Shown: positions 50,308 to 64,000 of the stretch, piece after piece
How positions within the stretch are numbered: the stretch's first letter is position 1
How the letters are laid out: every line of letters starts with the position of its first letter
Source of the DNA: Stercorarius parasiticus
Lineage: Eukaryota; Chordata; Aves; Charadriiformes; Stercorariidae
Reading direction: 5' to 3'
Assembly (NCBI GenBank): GCA_013396915.1
Contig: VWZL01005037.1
Coordinates: 231,140-295,139 of the forward strand
DNA: 64,000 nt
Notes under the pieces: generated by a model
The model's database searches: none
What the model was told of the DNA's origin: nothing
What the model saw: only the letters and a program-made list of their open reading frames with translations
Program-made: the position numbers and the translations under genes

Positions 50308-53300
50308 AAATAATAATAATCCTGGTGCAAACTTAGTCCCCCTACCAATTTGTGAAAAAAATTAACAAAATTAATTTGAAATTAATTTTTGCGTATTTTC
50401 TAAAGTGTGTTGAACTAGGGCTCAGTAACGAGGCTGAGATATCATTCATAACTTACAAATATTCAAAGGCAGATTAATTTTTATATTTTGTTGTAAATTC
50501 TCAGTATCTCTAATGTATAGAAATGTAATAGTAATAAACGATAAACTACTCAGGTAAGATATTTCAGTATGTATATATTATGTTCCAGAAAAGTACACAG
50601 TTAAAGCACGTATATGTACATATATATGCATAGGTTACATAGGTACACAATAGTCTGAAATCTAGAACACTCACAAACTTCCAAGAAACCTCACAATAAA
50701 AAATAAACTCTGATCACAACCATCTCTTTAAAGTTATTTTTGTGAAATGAAGCCTTCTGTTTTCTCTGAAAAGTGGAACGCTTACACATGCAAGGTTCTC
50801 AATTCTGTTTCTTCACCTTCAAGTTTATTACAATCACTAATTTCTATTTTACTTATGAAGATATATTCCACAGATATCATACTGTACAGAGACTATCAAC
50901 TACATTCCTTCACCGATATCTGTATCTATATGTCAATACAATGGCTTTGTAATGAATGTGTTCTAGGATGTGTGTGTGTTATGGGGGGCAATTATCTTGT
51001 CAAGCATAAGACATACTGAAGAGAGAAAGAGTGCAAATTGCACTCGATAGCCTTAAAAGCAGTACTCTGCTTGTAACATGTTACACATACCCCTGGAAAT
51101 AGTCCAAAATGAACTCTTCCCTGAGGTCTGCATTTTGTGCATGATAAGGAATAATCAGTCTCATGTTATATAAATGCAGGTGACAGCCTATGTGCTACAA
51201 TAATGCAGATATAAACCAAAGTGATGATACAAACCCCTCTATTAGATGTAGATTAATGCCACTAAACATTATTTTCAAAAGGTCACGGTCTCCAGCATAC
51301 TTCTGTGTTTGGCAAAGCTACATTATTGATAAAAAAGCTCCCACTCAAATATTAGAGAAGACATACTACACTGCTTGACTTGTAAATTTTTTTCTCAAAG
51401 ATAATGTTATGTCAGTCTGTCTGCAAATCTAAAGCATTATTTCTGTTAAAACCCACTCAACTATCTTTAGACCGTCACCAAAATATAAATAAATCTTAAC
51501 AGTGCACACACTGATAAAGTTTATTAATGACTAGAACAAGCTTTTCAAATATAACACTAAGTATATCCACTCTTTGGAAAGGATGAGTTACATAAATCAC
51601 CCACCACTGCAAACAAGATTTTTTTTGTGTAGGGCTCCACCCATCATCATCCCCTCTGTCAGATCCTTTGGCCCTGGTCAAGACTGGGACCATCCTTCAC
51701 CATAACAGTGATCTTTTGAACAAAAGACCAAAATTGCATGTGTGCAATCTTACTCGTTACCACAATTGGCGTGAAAATCCCAGTGATGTCACCATTATCA
51801 TACATTTTTTGTAATATCATAGTAAAAGATGTTAAAAGAGAGTTAAAAGGAGGCTAGTGAAATAATACATTTGTGGATGTTAGTCAGATGTTTTCTGAAG
51901 CGTGAGCAGTAGTATGGTGAAGGACATGAAAATTCCCATTTGCAGAAACAACCAGTAAGAAATAAAGGAGCTGGCATCATGATTACTTGGCGGCAGGAGT
52001 CTGTATCTCCACACAGCAGTAACAAATGTCTAAATGAAACCATTTAATCTATTAGGACCATGTTCTGCCATTGTACAATGCATAGAACTGTTAAAGGTTC
52101 AGGGAATACTTTACGAAGAACACTGTCAGAACATCATTTCTTAGCTGAGGCTTTAGCTGGCAAAAGTGGTTAACAAACTCATTGGAGAGCTACTGAATAT
52201 GTATTTTTAAGTCTCCTACTGATTTTGGAGGTAAAATATTAAACTGTTTCTCTCACATTACAGCAGAATATTTGCTTACTGTTCAAGATAAACTAAGAAT
52301 TTCAGTAATGATATTTCATATTTTTTCTAAAAAAGTCATAGACACGTGGATGCTGGCATCTTCTTGAAAAAGCACACATTAAACAGACAGGAAAAGCCAA
52401 TTAAACTTCCAGAGTGCAGTTTTTGCCAACATAAATCCCCAAGTCTCCAAGGCCTGATTCTCCTTCAGTATCTGTTTCGTACAAATTCCCAATCCCTTTA
52501 TATAAAGTAATACATGAACAGCATAACTCTAGTTTGTGATTAATAGTTCTCCTCACCATCAAGTATTATATTTTGGACTATTTCTGATCTTGGCCATTTT
52601 GGATAGCAGGATATTGGCAACTTGTCTTCTACCAAAATACACAGCAAAAAAAACAGTGTCTTCCCCATGGACCAATGGCTGAATGCCTTCAGCCTTGTCA
52701 GATGCTGTAAGAATTCACAGTGCAAGATAGACTGAAGTCATGTCAATCTCAGTTATTCACTCCTAATCAGGCAGTTATATCTCAGTTCCCAGACTATGGC
52801 TGCCTGAGAAGCCAGCACAGTGCTCTTGCTGTTCCTGTTCCTTCATGAGCAAAGCAAAACTAGTCCCTTATCTCCACCTAGGACACTGGATATAACCAGC
52901 ATCTGCACATGTCAGAGAGGAGGGCTTTAATTCTTACGTGCTGCAAACTACTGCAGTCATTTACCAGTTTAAATGCCATATTTTTGATACCTTCCTGTTC
53001 CTCGTTCCTTGGAATTATAAACTTTTCTGAGGTGGTTAAGAAGCTTCTTTTTAATTCTGTGCCTTGTACGTTACTACAGTTGAGAATTATGATCTTACAT
53101 TGACTAGATAAGAGTGCTGCTGCCGCAGTTCAAGCCCAAGGTAGGTAGTCTGATAATCCACAAACTGTAAGCAGCAGGGAACTCTCAGAATTTAATTCCA
53201 GAGGTCAGTGCATACAGGCAAAATGGGCTTCGGAATCTCATCAACGAAATATTCACGGTTACTGTTGGTTATCAGTGCTACTGCAAGTTTAATTGTTGTC

Positions 53301-56067
53301 AAGGCGTTCAGAGTTTCTATGTGGGTGACTTTAATTGCTGTTGCATCAGAATGAACAAACAGTTCTTGGGCAAAGAACTGTGATCCCATACAGACAGATA
53401 TTGCTGAATTCTGCTTGAAGCATTCTGCACTGCACACCTGTATCTATGGAAGAATTAAAATTGGTTTATATTACACACTATCAATAACCTCTTTTTGTAA
53501 TCCACAGGCAATAAACAGAGTATTTGAAATGACTGAAGCTTCATCACTTGTCCTCCACCAATAGTCTGATGTACTGTCTTCAGCAAATAACTCTGATGGG
53601 AGTGGTTGATCAAGTTCATTGTTTTAATAAATTAATTTGAGCTTCAATCTGATGTTTTGCATGCGTGACCTGTTCTTACATTGACATTAAAAAAAAAAAT
53701 TAGGTTCTGGGAGCCTGCCCATCTGCTGACTCTGATTTACTTTTTAACATTTATTTTAAAATTGCTTAAGGTTTTCTCTTAACCATGTGAACTAGAATAA
53801 TTTGAACTAGAAATCCAAAGAATGTCAAATGCATTATAGCTTACAATTTTTGTCAATATCATAGTGGAATGTGAAAGATTGATATAGCAACATTTTGTAA
53901 AGCAGAAGTGAAAGCAAAGAGTTAGGAAATACTGCTGTGAAGAAGCAAAATGAATTCCTATGAAGCTGTCTCACCCATTGTTCTTTTTTCTCTAGTTGCT
54001 CTGGCCAGATTTCTGACGAGAGAAGTCACCTTGAAGGAAATGTGAAACTTAGACTTCCTAAGGCATATTTTCACAACCAAACTCTCTCTCCAATTGTGAT
54101 GGTCTCTCAACACCTCTCTGTATATGGATGTAAAGCTGGGGGAAACCACATTTAGTCTCAAATTTAAATGAATTTATTAAAGGAATTTTAAAAGTAAAAC
54201 CTGAATTTGACAATTCAGAATGTTAGAACCTGATTTTAGCCACCTTCTGTAAAGGTTTTAATTCAAGGATGGATGTGAAGATCCAGAAAAGAAGTTTAAA
54301 ATAATTGATGGGTGTGGGATAGGGTGATATTATCCAAGAGGAAGGCTTCACAGTCTGCTTTGGGAATGAGTCAGTCCAACCAAAGCCAAACAGGCTACAC
54401 AATCTCCACCTTAGTGACTAAGACTTCTTTGTAAATTCTGCTAGTGTTAAGTTTTCCATTGTAATTACATCTCCTCTTCAAATAAACAATATGATGCTCA
54501 TCTAAAATAAATTAACCTGTTATTTCATCTAATGCATTTGAAACTGGAGTACTCGCTCTCCTTGAGGAAGCAATTCTTGCTTTACTTGAGTAGACTCTAT
54601 TTCTTCAGTGATGGCAGAGAGGAAATGTTCTGCCTGCAACATCCTGGCATAGTAAAAGAAATGCAAACCTAAAGGACAACTCCCTTTTTTTTGCACCTAG
54701 GAACAATAAAACATACTGCTGGATGCAATGCTATTACTCCATTCCTCACAGCAGCAGTACTTAATACCTCCTGACAATTACAAAAACAAGTAAGTCAGGA
54801 TCATCCTGAACTGGATTGTGCTAACATACAGCTAAGGGTAAATTTGGCCTCGATGAGTCTCTCTTTACTCAACAGTTCACATTGTTTTTATTCAGCTTGT
54901 CCCATTTCTTGCTTAACCTCACCTGGGATTATTCCAACTCCTGTAGGCTGAGCTGGAGAGAGCCACCAAAGTGAAAATAAGGTTTTTTGGTGTATTGAAT
55001 ACCATTTGTGTGTTGTACATTGACATTCATTCAAATACACCCTTTCACTAAGACTATTGCCCTGAAGAGTCTTCCAAGCTTTTCTCTATTTCCAGCATCC
55101 CTAGTGCCAACATCCATTTCCAGGGCCATTAAATCAGTCATTAAAATTTGCTTTTAGCTACATGTTACTACACGAATGTACACAGAGAACAATAAAAGAC
55201 CTTTGCTTAAAAGGGCACAGGATATCAGAGGACTACACTTCTGCACATGATTTCTTTAACATTGTAGCTTTGGCCAGGAATTGAAAGTCATTTGGCTATA
55301 GTTTGAAGCCACTGGTCAGACAACACTGGCAAAACCTTTGACTTCTGTACAAATTGGATCCAACTCTCATTTCCTATTACTGTGATCGATACAGCCTGTG
55401 CAAGCAAAACACAGCTAAAACATGAGATCTTTCATGGGAAGCAGTAGCTCAACTTCACATAACTTTCCTGCTGTGTATTTTTCTGGTTTTGTTGGTGGCT
55501 GTGGTTGTATGTGTGTGTGCGCACATGCACTTAATCTCTGTAATATTTCAGAAATTCTCTGCAATCCTCCTGGTGTGCTTTAGTGAGCATCTGGTTAAGC
55601 CATTGTAAGGCTCACCTGTGCTGTACTAACCTTGATGTGCTACAGTCTTAGGAAGTGAAAGGCAAAACACAAACCGTCAAAACCATCAAAGAAATAGCTA
55701 TTTCTATTTTATATAAGTTGAAAAACAACAGAGGTAATTAAAAAAAAACAACCCCACAAAATCACTTGAAACAGGCAGGAACTTTTCCTCCTCTCACAAG
55801 CCCAGAAAAGAAAAATCACCTTTGAAAGTCCTCTTTAGCAGCCTTTCATGGTTACCAGAAATTATAAATCACGGACTGCCTAGCAAACATATATAGTCTT
55901 CTTTTCATAATGTCTGATTCAACACTCTGTCATCTGGCAAATCTCCCACTGACTTCAATGCACTTTTACCTAAGCAAGGTCTGAGTAAAGACTGCAGAAT
56001 ACAGTCCATAAGCTTTAAAAATACACTGTGTACCCTTGAGGAGGATAATCTTTCTCTCCTTATACAC
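50308..56067. other. Non-coding DNA, no gene seen
   Basis: AT-rich sequence with no recognised mobile element. All open frames are 60-90 codons and unrecognised. An alternating purine/pyrimidine patch (GTATATGTACATATATATGC) lies near 50611-50630. Confidence 0.5.
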
Positions 56068-56094
56068 TCAGTGCCAAGTTGGACCTGGCACTGA
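56068..56094. repeat. Perfect 9-bp inverted repeat
   Basis: TCAGTGCCA and its exact reverse complement TGGCACTGA flank a 9-nt spacer. It is too short for a microRNA precursor and there is no terminator-like T run. A small palindrome of unknown meaning. Confidence 0.85.
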
Positions 56095-59000
56095 CGGGAT
56101 TTTTGCTATTAGCAGACAATAGGGACTAGGTTAAAAATAGTGTAGCCATGAGAAAGCAATGATTCTGATTAAGTAAATTCCATTGAACTCTTTCTAGTAA
56201 GCATTATTCAGGTCATGAATGCTAATTTGTCCTGCAGGGGGCTGTGGGTAATTACCCAGAAAAACTATCAGCTTTATTGAGTTGCTACAAAATAGTATTA
56301 CTGAATGGAATGCACTGTAAAGGGAGACAACCTTGATATGTGCCCATAGAACTAAACAGTCTTTTTCTGAAGATATCATAAGCTGGACCAAAATCATAGT
56401 AACTTTCCTTTGGATTAGGATACATTTTAGGCTACTTTTATGTTGCTATTAAATAAAATTAACATGCAAAATTATGCAGCACAGAAGTGCCACTATGACA
56501 CCTAGAGCAAATTTAGCGTTCTGCATATTTAAAGTTGTGTAGAATCAGAACCATCTTAAAAAATGAAGCAAATGTGGCACGTTGGCTGCATTCCAGCAGT
56601 CACATAGAACTGCTGACATTACTAAAATCTAGATAATTTAGTCCCATATGGGAATCCATACCACAATTATATTGTCCCTGTTCCGACACAGTCCTGATTT
56701 TGCACTTCTTTAAGCCTAGCTTTTTATAATTTTAATTCCCTCCACCAATAAAGCAATTTGCATTCACACAGCTTTCTTTGCTAAGTGAGAGTGAAAAAGA
56801 AATCTGTTACATGACCTTGGTCTTTTTTGCAGTTGATTACAAGGAAACAAACTCTTCAGCTAAACCGTTCTCTCATCTGCTTTTAATTGATGTAGAACAT
56901 TGCAGTACAAACCATAGGAGAGAACTAAACAAGTAGCACACCATAGCAGGTGACAATTCACTTTCATTTAAAGCATGCACACGTGAGACAAATCCTCCCA
57001 TACGGAAAGAGATGCAGTACACACACTGGAGGTTTTCCCAGGTACACACACACAATATTTGCTGCTCACCTTACTTATTAAAACTCAAGGAACCACAGAG
57101 TGTCCCCATTGAATCTTACAGCTTTGTAAGCATTAGTCTTACTTGTTGGACTCGGTTGTATACACAGCGTAGAATCAATCTGTGCATGTTCTCCTGCCAC
57201 CTGCCTAGGATTTTGGGGCATCTAGTCAGAATTCATGCTATGATCCTTCCTGCAGATGTCCAAAGATCCATTAGATTACTGCTAGAGTGACATGGTACTG
57301 CCAGAAGTGTTAGAATGAGCAGGTATATCTAAAGGAATATCAAGGATCAAGAGAGAAGGAGGATAAAAGAAGATATTTCATACAGCTCTAAATGCTGACT
57401 CTGTGATGGAGTCAATTAAAATAACCTTACTTTTGATTTAATGCTTAAAATACATTGCCAGTCAACAAGGGCTACACCAGAGTGCTATCATGCTAGTCAC
57501 TGCACAGACAGCTGGGGTCCTCAGCCAAAGGATGTGCAAGCAGAGGCTGATACTTCCACACAGGTTCTCTTCTATGAGAACTGGGATCAACTCCACTAGC
57601 ACTCGATAAATCTATGGTAATTAATACTCATTGATGATACAGCTCTTATCCTAAACATTTAATAGAAAAAAATTAATTCCAGATAAATAGTTCTTTAAAA
57701 GCAGTCCAGACAGTAGCAGCGACATGAATCAGGTTTTATTTGTTACTTATTTTGACATTCGTAGGTACTGTGACAGAACAAAAACAGCATGTGAAGAGTA
57801 CGGTGAAATTAAAAATTAATTTAATTTTAAAGAACAGAAAAATTATCCTCATGATTCTTCTGAATTTCTGGCAGTGCTGGTCAAGGAGCTTGTTAACATG
57901 TATAAGGTATATTTTTTGAAAGTTTCAATACAAATTAAGAAATGAGCAGCAAAGCTTGCTTATTACTTTAATAAATGAACTGATACTCCATTATTTGTAT
58001 TTCACTTTCTCTTGTTTTCTTTCACTTTTCACTCTTCAACTACTTTTTTGTTTCTTTCACACAGGCTCCAGATAAATATATTTCCCTTTACTCAACAGAA
58101 GATTAACATTCCCACAGAACCAGCCCTGTTGAGATTGGCTACCATAATTTGTTTGAAGGATTGATTTCATGTTCAAAACATTGGATCAACAATGTTTGTC
58201 AGTAAAATAAAATATTGAACATAACTTTGAGTTGGACATGATATTAATTAATAATGTTTTTCAGTGCCTTACTTTCCATGAGAGGTATGGGGTTTGGATG
58301 AAAGATCAAAATGTAACTCTATACATTTTGCTGGAAAGGGCTCATTTTTGTTCTAAGTACCTGAACACAGCTGGTTCAGCTTGCCATTCTATATTTTTAC
58401 ATTTGATTTTAAAATAAACTTTACTGTTACTTATTTTGAGAATATTGTATTTTCCTGCTTTATTTTGGCAAAGAATAAACAATAGTTTCATTCTCACAGT
58501 GAATTGTTTTAAAAGTGTCCTGAATAAACTCAACAGCTATGAACAAAGACAACTAATAAATTGTGAAGCTAAAGCGTTCTAATGTACTAAAAAGGTAATT
58601 CATGGAAGTATTTTTTAATTCTTTTTGCACTATGACAATAATAGGATTGAACAACAAAACTCCACCCTGAGCTATTGTGATTATTGGTAATTCTCACTTT
58701 TCAGTGTCACTAAAACACATAAGCAACCAGAGTATTTCAGCTGCTAGTTTTTCTGCTATCATTGTATTTTGTTTTAAATCAATATGATCAAAAAGGCACG
58801 TCCACCTCAGATTTATATTCTTCAAGGTATCAGATTGCCTCTTCTTGTGGTTCTTGTTTAAGAGAAAATGAATACTATATGTATTAACGAGAAATCCCAG
58901 CTATGAAGAGTGTGAACAAGCGTGTTTTTAACATTAGTTAGCCCCTCTCTTTCCAGAAAGTTTCCCAATAAGCTTTTTACTTACTTGGAGTACGTATGAA

Positions 59001-59885
59001 CTTCCCTCTGTTTTCAGCTGACAGATAGGTGCTCCTAAATACAATCACCACTGTGTATTTTGTCTTCACATTAATATTAATTTCCCAGACAAAGGTAATA
59101 CTGCCAAAGTACATAAAATTTTTGTTACTATTAGGTCATTAGTCCCTACCTTGTGCTCAATCTAAAAAAGGCAGGAAGCATTAATCTGAGTGTATTCCAT
59201 GGGATTGTTGTTCACTTTAAGGAAAAGGTAAAAAGAAACCTTTTATTTCAATAGGGGCATTAACATAAAGAAAATATAAACACACTTACAGCAACCCCAA
59301 CAAACTCTAAAATTCTGTTTCTTTCTTCAGGCTGTGAAAGACTGAGAGCCATTTCTCATCATTCCTGAACGTGCTCTGTTGTAGAAAGAGCCTAACAAGG
59401 ATTAAAAAGGCCGTCCTATGCATGCACTTTGCTAAATCCCTGCATGCCATTCTAGGGTGACTGTACTGTCTGAACAAGTTCTCCCTGTTTGCATGTAAGA
59501 AATAGCTGGCTCAAACAATTCATCTGATCAGTGAGGCTCAGCCAGAGAGTGTGCCAGTCCAACTATATGCAGCCTAATACTCTTTCCATGAATGATGGTT
59601 AAAAAGGGCTTTCTTGCTTGAATGATCCTCCATAGGATGTGGAAATAGGCTCAGCTGGGGAAAGGAGGCAGGGAAGGAGGAAAACCAGCACTAAGCATTA
59701 CCGCTTCGGTCCTGCTGGCTACCTGCCTTTTACTACAGTGCAAGAAGACAGATTTACAGTAAATTCATATAAAACTGTCTGTCAAAAAGCTATTCATTCT
59801 GTATCTGTTACAATGCAGTTATCTAAATGGGGCAGGAGGTCAATGTAATTGCAGGATGGCAATAGGATAGTGAAAGAAATGCACT
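56095..59885. other. Non-coding DNA, no gene seen
   Basis: AT-rich sequence. The 92-codon frame at 57012-57290 and others of 60-70 codons are unrecognised. No mobile element identified. Confidence 0.5.
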
Positions 59886-59899
59886 GGGGGGCGGGGGGG
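59886..59899. repeat. G-run (13 G with one C)
   Basis: GGGGGG-C-GGGGGGG in otherwise AT-rich DNA. It could form a two-layer G-quadruplex at most, because no loops separate four triplets. Confidence 0.8.
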
Positions 59900-62800
59900 A
59901 TCCTTGCTTCCTCTTATGAACTCCTCCCCTCCTCCCTGTGCATTTTTCATTTCAGCAATTTTATGTGAAACAGACAACATACACAGAGCAGAGCAAAGGG
60001 CTGGATGATGCTAGAGGATGAAGCATTAGCACCAGGCAGAAGGAAAGGTGCCATTCTGCTATGTGCTAGAATTATTCAGTGCTGTGTGTTCACCAGTCCT
60101 TGTTTCAAGAATTCACGTACAGTCTTCTACTTCCCATGTGTTTAATAGTTTTGAAAGATTAAGATATGGAAGTGTCATAACTGGTCTGCTAAGTGTCATA
60201 ACCAAAATATACCTTGGACAATAGTTATTCCACTAAGGCAGCGTGGAGAGAGAGAGAGGCCTTTTACCATTACTATTGCATAAACTGTAGATGGATAAGA
60301 ACTTCACACTACAGATATAATAAGCACACTGTACATACATACTGGTCCAACCGGGTTAAATACATAACAAATGCAGCTTAACTCCACTGAGCTCAACCAT
60401 TATATATCAGTATATTCAAGAGACTCTAGTTATTCACATCAAGATTTGAAACTAATTGTAAACTAATTTGTTTTTATATTTCACAGGAATATCTCACCTT
60501 CTAAAGGTTATATCAGTAACAGACATAGTAGTAGGAAATAAATGAGGCAACCCTGTTTACTATAAATGAGGTGAATTGAAGACTATCTCCGTAAGAGTAT
60601 CCCTGTATTGCTCTGCCAGCAAACTCATTGCTTGGCTGGAGAGATACTCATCTGTGAAAGTAAAAGTTTAACAAGTCTTCCAACCAACCGGCCTCTAACC
60701 CATCTTCCTTTGAAAAGACAGAGTAAGCCTGAAGATTGTGAAGCTTATACATAGAAAGCAGATTTCAGATTATTTCAGGCCAGGTACAAAGCAGGCAGCT
60801 GTAATGTGAATTCCCCATTACTGTACCACTGAATATATTTCTACTTTCCCACTGGAATCTCTTCGCAGTGACAAATGACTCACTCTTCATGCTTACTCAA
60901 TTCTGACCTCACCTGAACACATCAATTGCAGAAAATACGGCAAAGCTTTCCTAGTTTTGTGATGTGGTCAAATTTCAGACAGCTCAACTGTCTTCACTTA
61001 AAAGAAGAGGTGATGACGTTCAGAGACCTGAAAGGCAAGTGACAGATGCTTTATCCAGCAAGACACCCTGCCCTTGGAGTAAGTGTATTGCGATTTGCCC
61101 ATTCTATGAATTATGCTACATCCTCTGTGCCTGTTTTAATAATCTGACAATTGTGCAAAGTGATCCGGATATTATTTCATCATGTTTTAGTGAGGGGTTT
61201 TTCTTCAGTTTATAGAGGGTTTTTTTCAGTCTGCCTAGTGCTGAAATTTCTATTCCAAGTTTCGTGTAGATGTAAAAGATACACATGTGCATAATATTAC
61301 TTATTCTTAACCTGTCAGCATCAATGAGGCATACTGTACCTGGCCTTTCCACAAACCCAGAGAATGCTAATTCACTAGAAAAAGTTCGCTAAAGAAGTTT
61401 CTACAGGTTTTTTATTTCTATTCCTTCCTATAGTCAGACTCCCACCTCCAGACATGCATGAGACGTACATTTGGGAAAGAAATATGTGGCAGCTCAGGGC
61501 TTGAAAGAGCCATGGAAAAATTCAGATCAATCTCTGGATGTGTTAGCTGCCAAGGAGGTCTGTGTTGTCATGAGATGGTATCTTAAAACTCCCACAGTTC
61601 TCAGGCTGTGGGAGATGGGCTTCCTGTGGACTACTTGTTGGAAAATCCTATTGCCACTGTTATTAGATGTCCCATTAAAATTAAGGAATCCCTGTTTTAT
61701 AGCGATTTATAGTGATTAAAGAATAGAAATCTTCATTTCTCCATGCGTGTGATCTGCCAACAATCACACAAACCCACACTATCTGCTCTGGTCACTGTAG
61801 GAACCTCAGGAGGTTGCTGGGTCCAGATGGCTCAGTTTACCACAGTACACTACCGAGTCTCTTAAAGGAGCTGCATACCATCTGGGCAGATTTAAAGCCA
61901 AAAGGAAATACGCTAGATCCTATGGAAACAGGTCTCTTGCACACCACCCTAGTAGTCTCTGTCTGTCATCTACCTGTTCCTCTGACTGAGGTATGGGTAA
62001 GAAACTTAATGGGGAGGTGCAATTACCACATCATAGTGAAATAAAGATACTAATAATACATGACACACCTAATATAATTCCTCTTCTGATTTCACTGTTT
62101 CTCTTCTATTAATCACTTTTGATAACCGATTAAGGGAGAACACAGCAAAAGCACAGTAAGCGTAAGTAGGTGGTGGTTTTTTGTGCATATGTATACATAT
62201 ACATCTATTTACAAATTTAAATGACAGCGAGAACACTAAATTAACATCATCAATTACTGTTTCACTTTTGCAGCATGTTTGCTACCACCTCAAAAGTGCT
62301 ATAGCTTGGACAGCTGCATTTTTCTCCAGCATAACCACAAAGCCTACTGAGTCAATCTCATCTGTGCTAGAATCATGAGCAGCAGACCTTAAATACACAT
62401 GCAAGCGGCTTCAAAATTTTCGGAATCACTTTATATATTTTTAAACTCTACCTTCTCGTAATTTAAGTAGCTAAGTAGTATGTGATCAATCATTCTAACA
62501 AATAAAATGCACAGCACAGGCTCATGTGATCATGCATGTGAATCACAGCATTTATACTGCCTAAGGCACATGAAGACCAAGGAGCAGCCTAGACCCAGCT
62601 GATTAAGCTGTAGTGCAAAACAACACCTCAGTAGTCATAGGTATGACAGCCAACAGTGGTTTATTGGACCAAGGAGTATAACATTGTAATTTACTTCTTT
62701 AATACGTGTCATGTTCTCTCTTATTGTTTCCCCTTGTAGAGTGAAATATGTAGGTAAGAGATCACTGCATAGTTTCATGTGTTATGTCCCTCCAAAATTA

Positions 62801-64000
62801 CAGAGTAACAAACTGTCTTTATTAGTACATTTGGTATAGTGCCGTAAATCACCTGAAGTGCAGGTTAGCATCTAGAGGTTTAAAAAGTCAAGAAAAACTA
62901 AAAGTCTTCATGTATCTGCCTAAAGCAATTTTAGAGCTACAGCACCGCTAGACAAAATACTACGCTTCCTAGCCCTGCCTATTTTATTGTATGTTTCTAG
63001 CCATTATTTTTTTGCTTATTGACAGGAAACCCATGATTTATAGAGTCTGGCTCAAGGCAGATATTTAAAAGATCTTATTTTTTTTCTTCCCAAAACATAG
63101 TAATATGGACCAAAACTATTTTTCTGTGCCTGCCTTTCTTTCAAAACTGGAATTTATAGCCTTCTTCCAGAAGAACAAAGTATTGGTCACAGACAATTTA
63201 TAAGAAATAGCTTGCTTGTTTATGAAGCAAACACATGTAAAGCTGATGAAATTATTAATGTCACAGTGTTAACTTTCTTCTCATAAATATAGTTTAACAG
63301 TGCTGACATCGCAATTACAGTCAAATGTTCCGGCTCTTTGCTTATTTGCTCAATCTGTCAGTCCACCATGGGGGGAGACAAATTGTGGTGAGCATTTGAC
63401 AATGCACAAAAGAGATATAAGACTATTCTGATTAAATCTTGGTGAAAGATTAAATGACTGTGAATACTTGCCAGATTTTTCAGACATGACATTTTTAACC
63501 AATGCTACTAAAATATTCTGCTCACCACAGGTTTAAAAACATTGAGGGTAAAAATAGTGTATGTAGCTCATAGACCAGTCACAGTTGTTATGTTTCGGAA
63601 CCGACAGATTAATAGCTGCATTCATACTGTATGTCTCAGTAATGCGAATTATGTATTTTACTGGATCAAAACCTATAGTATAGCTCATCCATACTCAGAT
63701 GGCAAACTTCAAATGAATGAATCCTCTGACAAAACTTTCTTATTGACATCAGAGCAAGAACATCACAGATTTGACTCTATGTTACCAAGAAAAAAAACAG
63801 TATTAAACTACTTTCAAATTCAATCATCCACGTAAGAGGACTATAACCTAGGCAAATTTTGAATACACTAACTCCATACATTTCAGAGTCAGACAACTAT
63901 TAAGAAACAGAGCTGTGATCTCCATGACTTTAAAATGCATGAAAGATTTCTACTGACTTCAGCTGTGTAGGACTGGGTCCTTACTACAGATTTTGGCACA
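59900..64000. other. Non-coding DNA, no gene seen to the window end
   Basis: AT-rich DNA without a recognised repeat family. A short GA run lies at 60246-60258 and a 14-bp palindrome ATATGTATACATAT at 62187-62200. The 97-codon frame at 63542-63835 and the 83-codon frame at 60964-61215 show no domain I know. Confidence 0.5.

Noticed and set aside
50581..50650. TATA/GTATAC-rich alternating stretch that might be a promoter
   Set aside because: There is no CpG island, initiator or downstream open frame. AT-rich alternating DNA is common here.
61814..62044. Plus-strand frame starting LGPDG...LLKELH, like the start of a LINE reverse transcriptase
   Set aside because: The GPDG and LKEL words resemble the CR1 motif, but the residues after them do not follow the family and the flanking DNA shows no CR1 text. 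Probably chance.
1..64000. CRISPR array, bacterial operons or phage-type modules
   Set aside because: Base composition, lack of long genes and CR1 elements all indicate a vertebrate nuclear genome. No spaced direct-repeat array was seen.

Overview
This window reads as vertebrate nuclear DNA, almost certainly from a bird. It is AT-rich, poor in CpG, has no bacterial-style gene packing, and carries CR1 LINE retrotransposon copies of several ages. The youngest copy (49841-50307) has the 3' end typical of avian CR1, with imperfect 8-bp ATTCTRTG-type repeats instead of a poly-A tail. I saw no Alu, L1 or B1-type mammalian repeats. The species cannot be named from this.

Layout. I could not support any intact protein-coding gene, tRNA, rRNA or CpG island. 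The open reading frames are short, overlap in several frames and on both strands, and mostly look like chance. The exceptions are reverse-transcriptase remnants inside CR1 copies. The window therefore looks like a gene desert or the inside of a very large intron. Recognisable elements, left to right: a pyrimidine-rich stretch (about 190-560); an ancient CR1 fragment (3629-4372, minus); a possible CR1 3' scrap (9218-9282) abutting a small degenerate GC-rich minisatellite (9284-9462); a long old CR1 copy (29131-31700, minus); a possible tRNA-derived SINE relic (about 36178-36290); a possible CR1 3' end on the plus strand (39130-39220); a splice-site-bounded open block that could be an orphan exon (40422-40667); a pyrimidine-rich block (42680-43090); a perfect 18-bp inverted repeat with a nested direct repeat (44786-44853); and the youngest CR1 (49841-50307, minus). 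Short simple repeats are scattered throughout.

Several long stretches free of repeats (notably 7900-8200, 17640-17900, 26560-26880, 45530-46080 and 47560-48000) have the texture of deeply conserved non-coding enhancers: mixed-complexity AT-rich DNA with clusters of homeodomain-, POU- and C/EBP-like words. This is inference from appearance; an alignment to other vertebrates would decide it. If they are conserved, the window would be a regulatory desert beside or within a developmental gene, with CR1 insertions confined to the gaps. No undescribed protein system is visible. The most structurally unusual items are the template-switch-like inverted repeat at 44.8 kb and the candidate exon at 40.4 kb.
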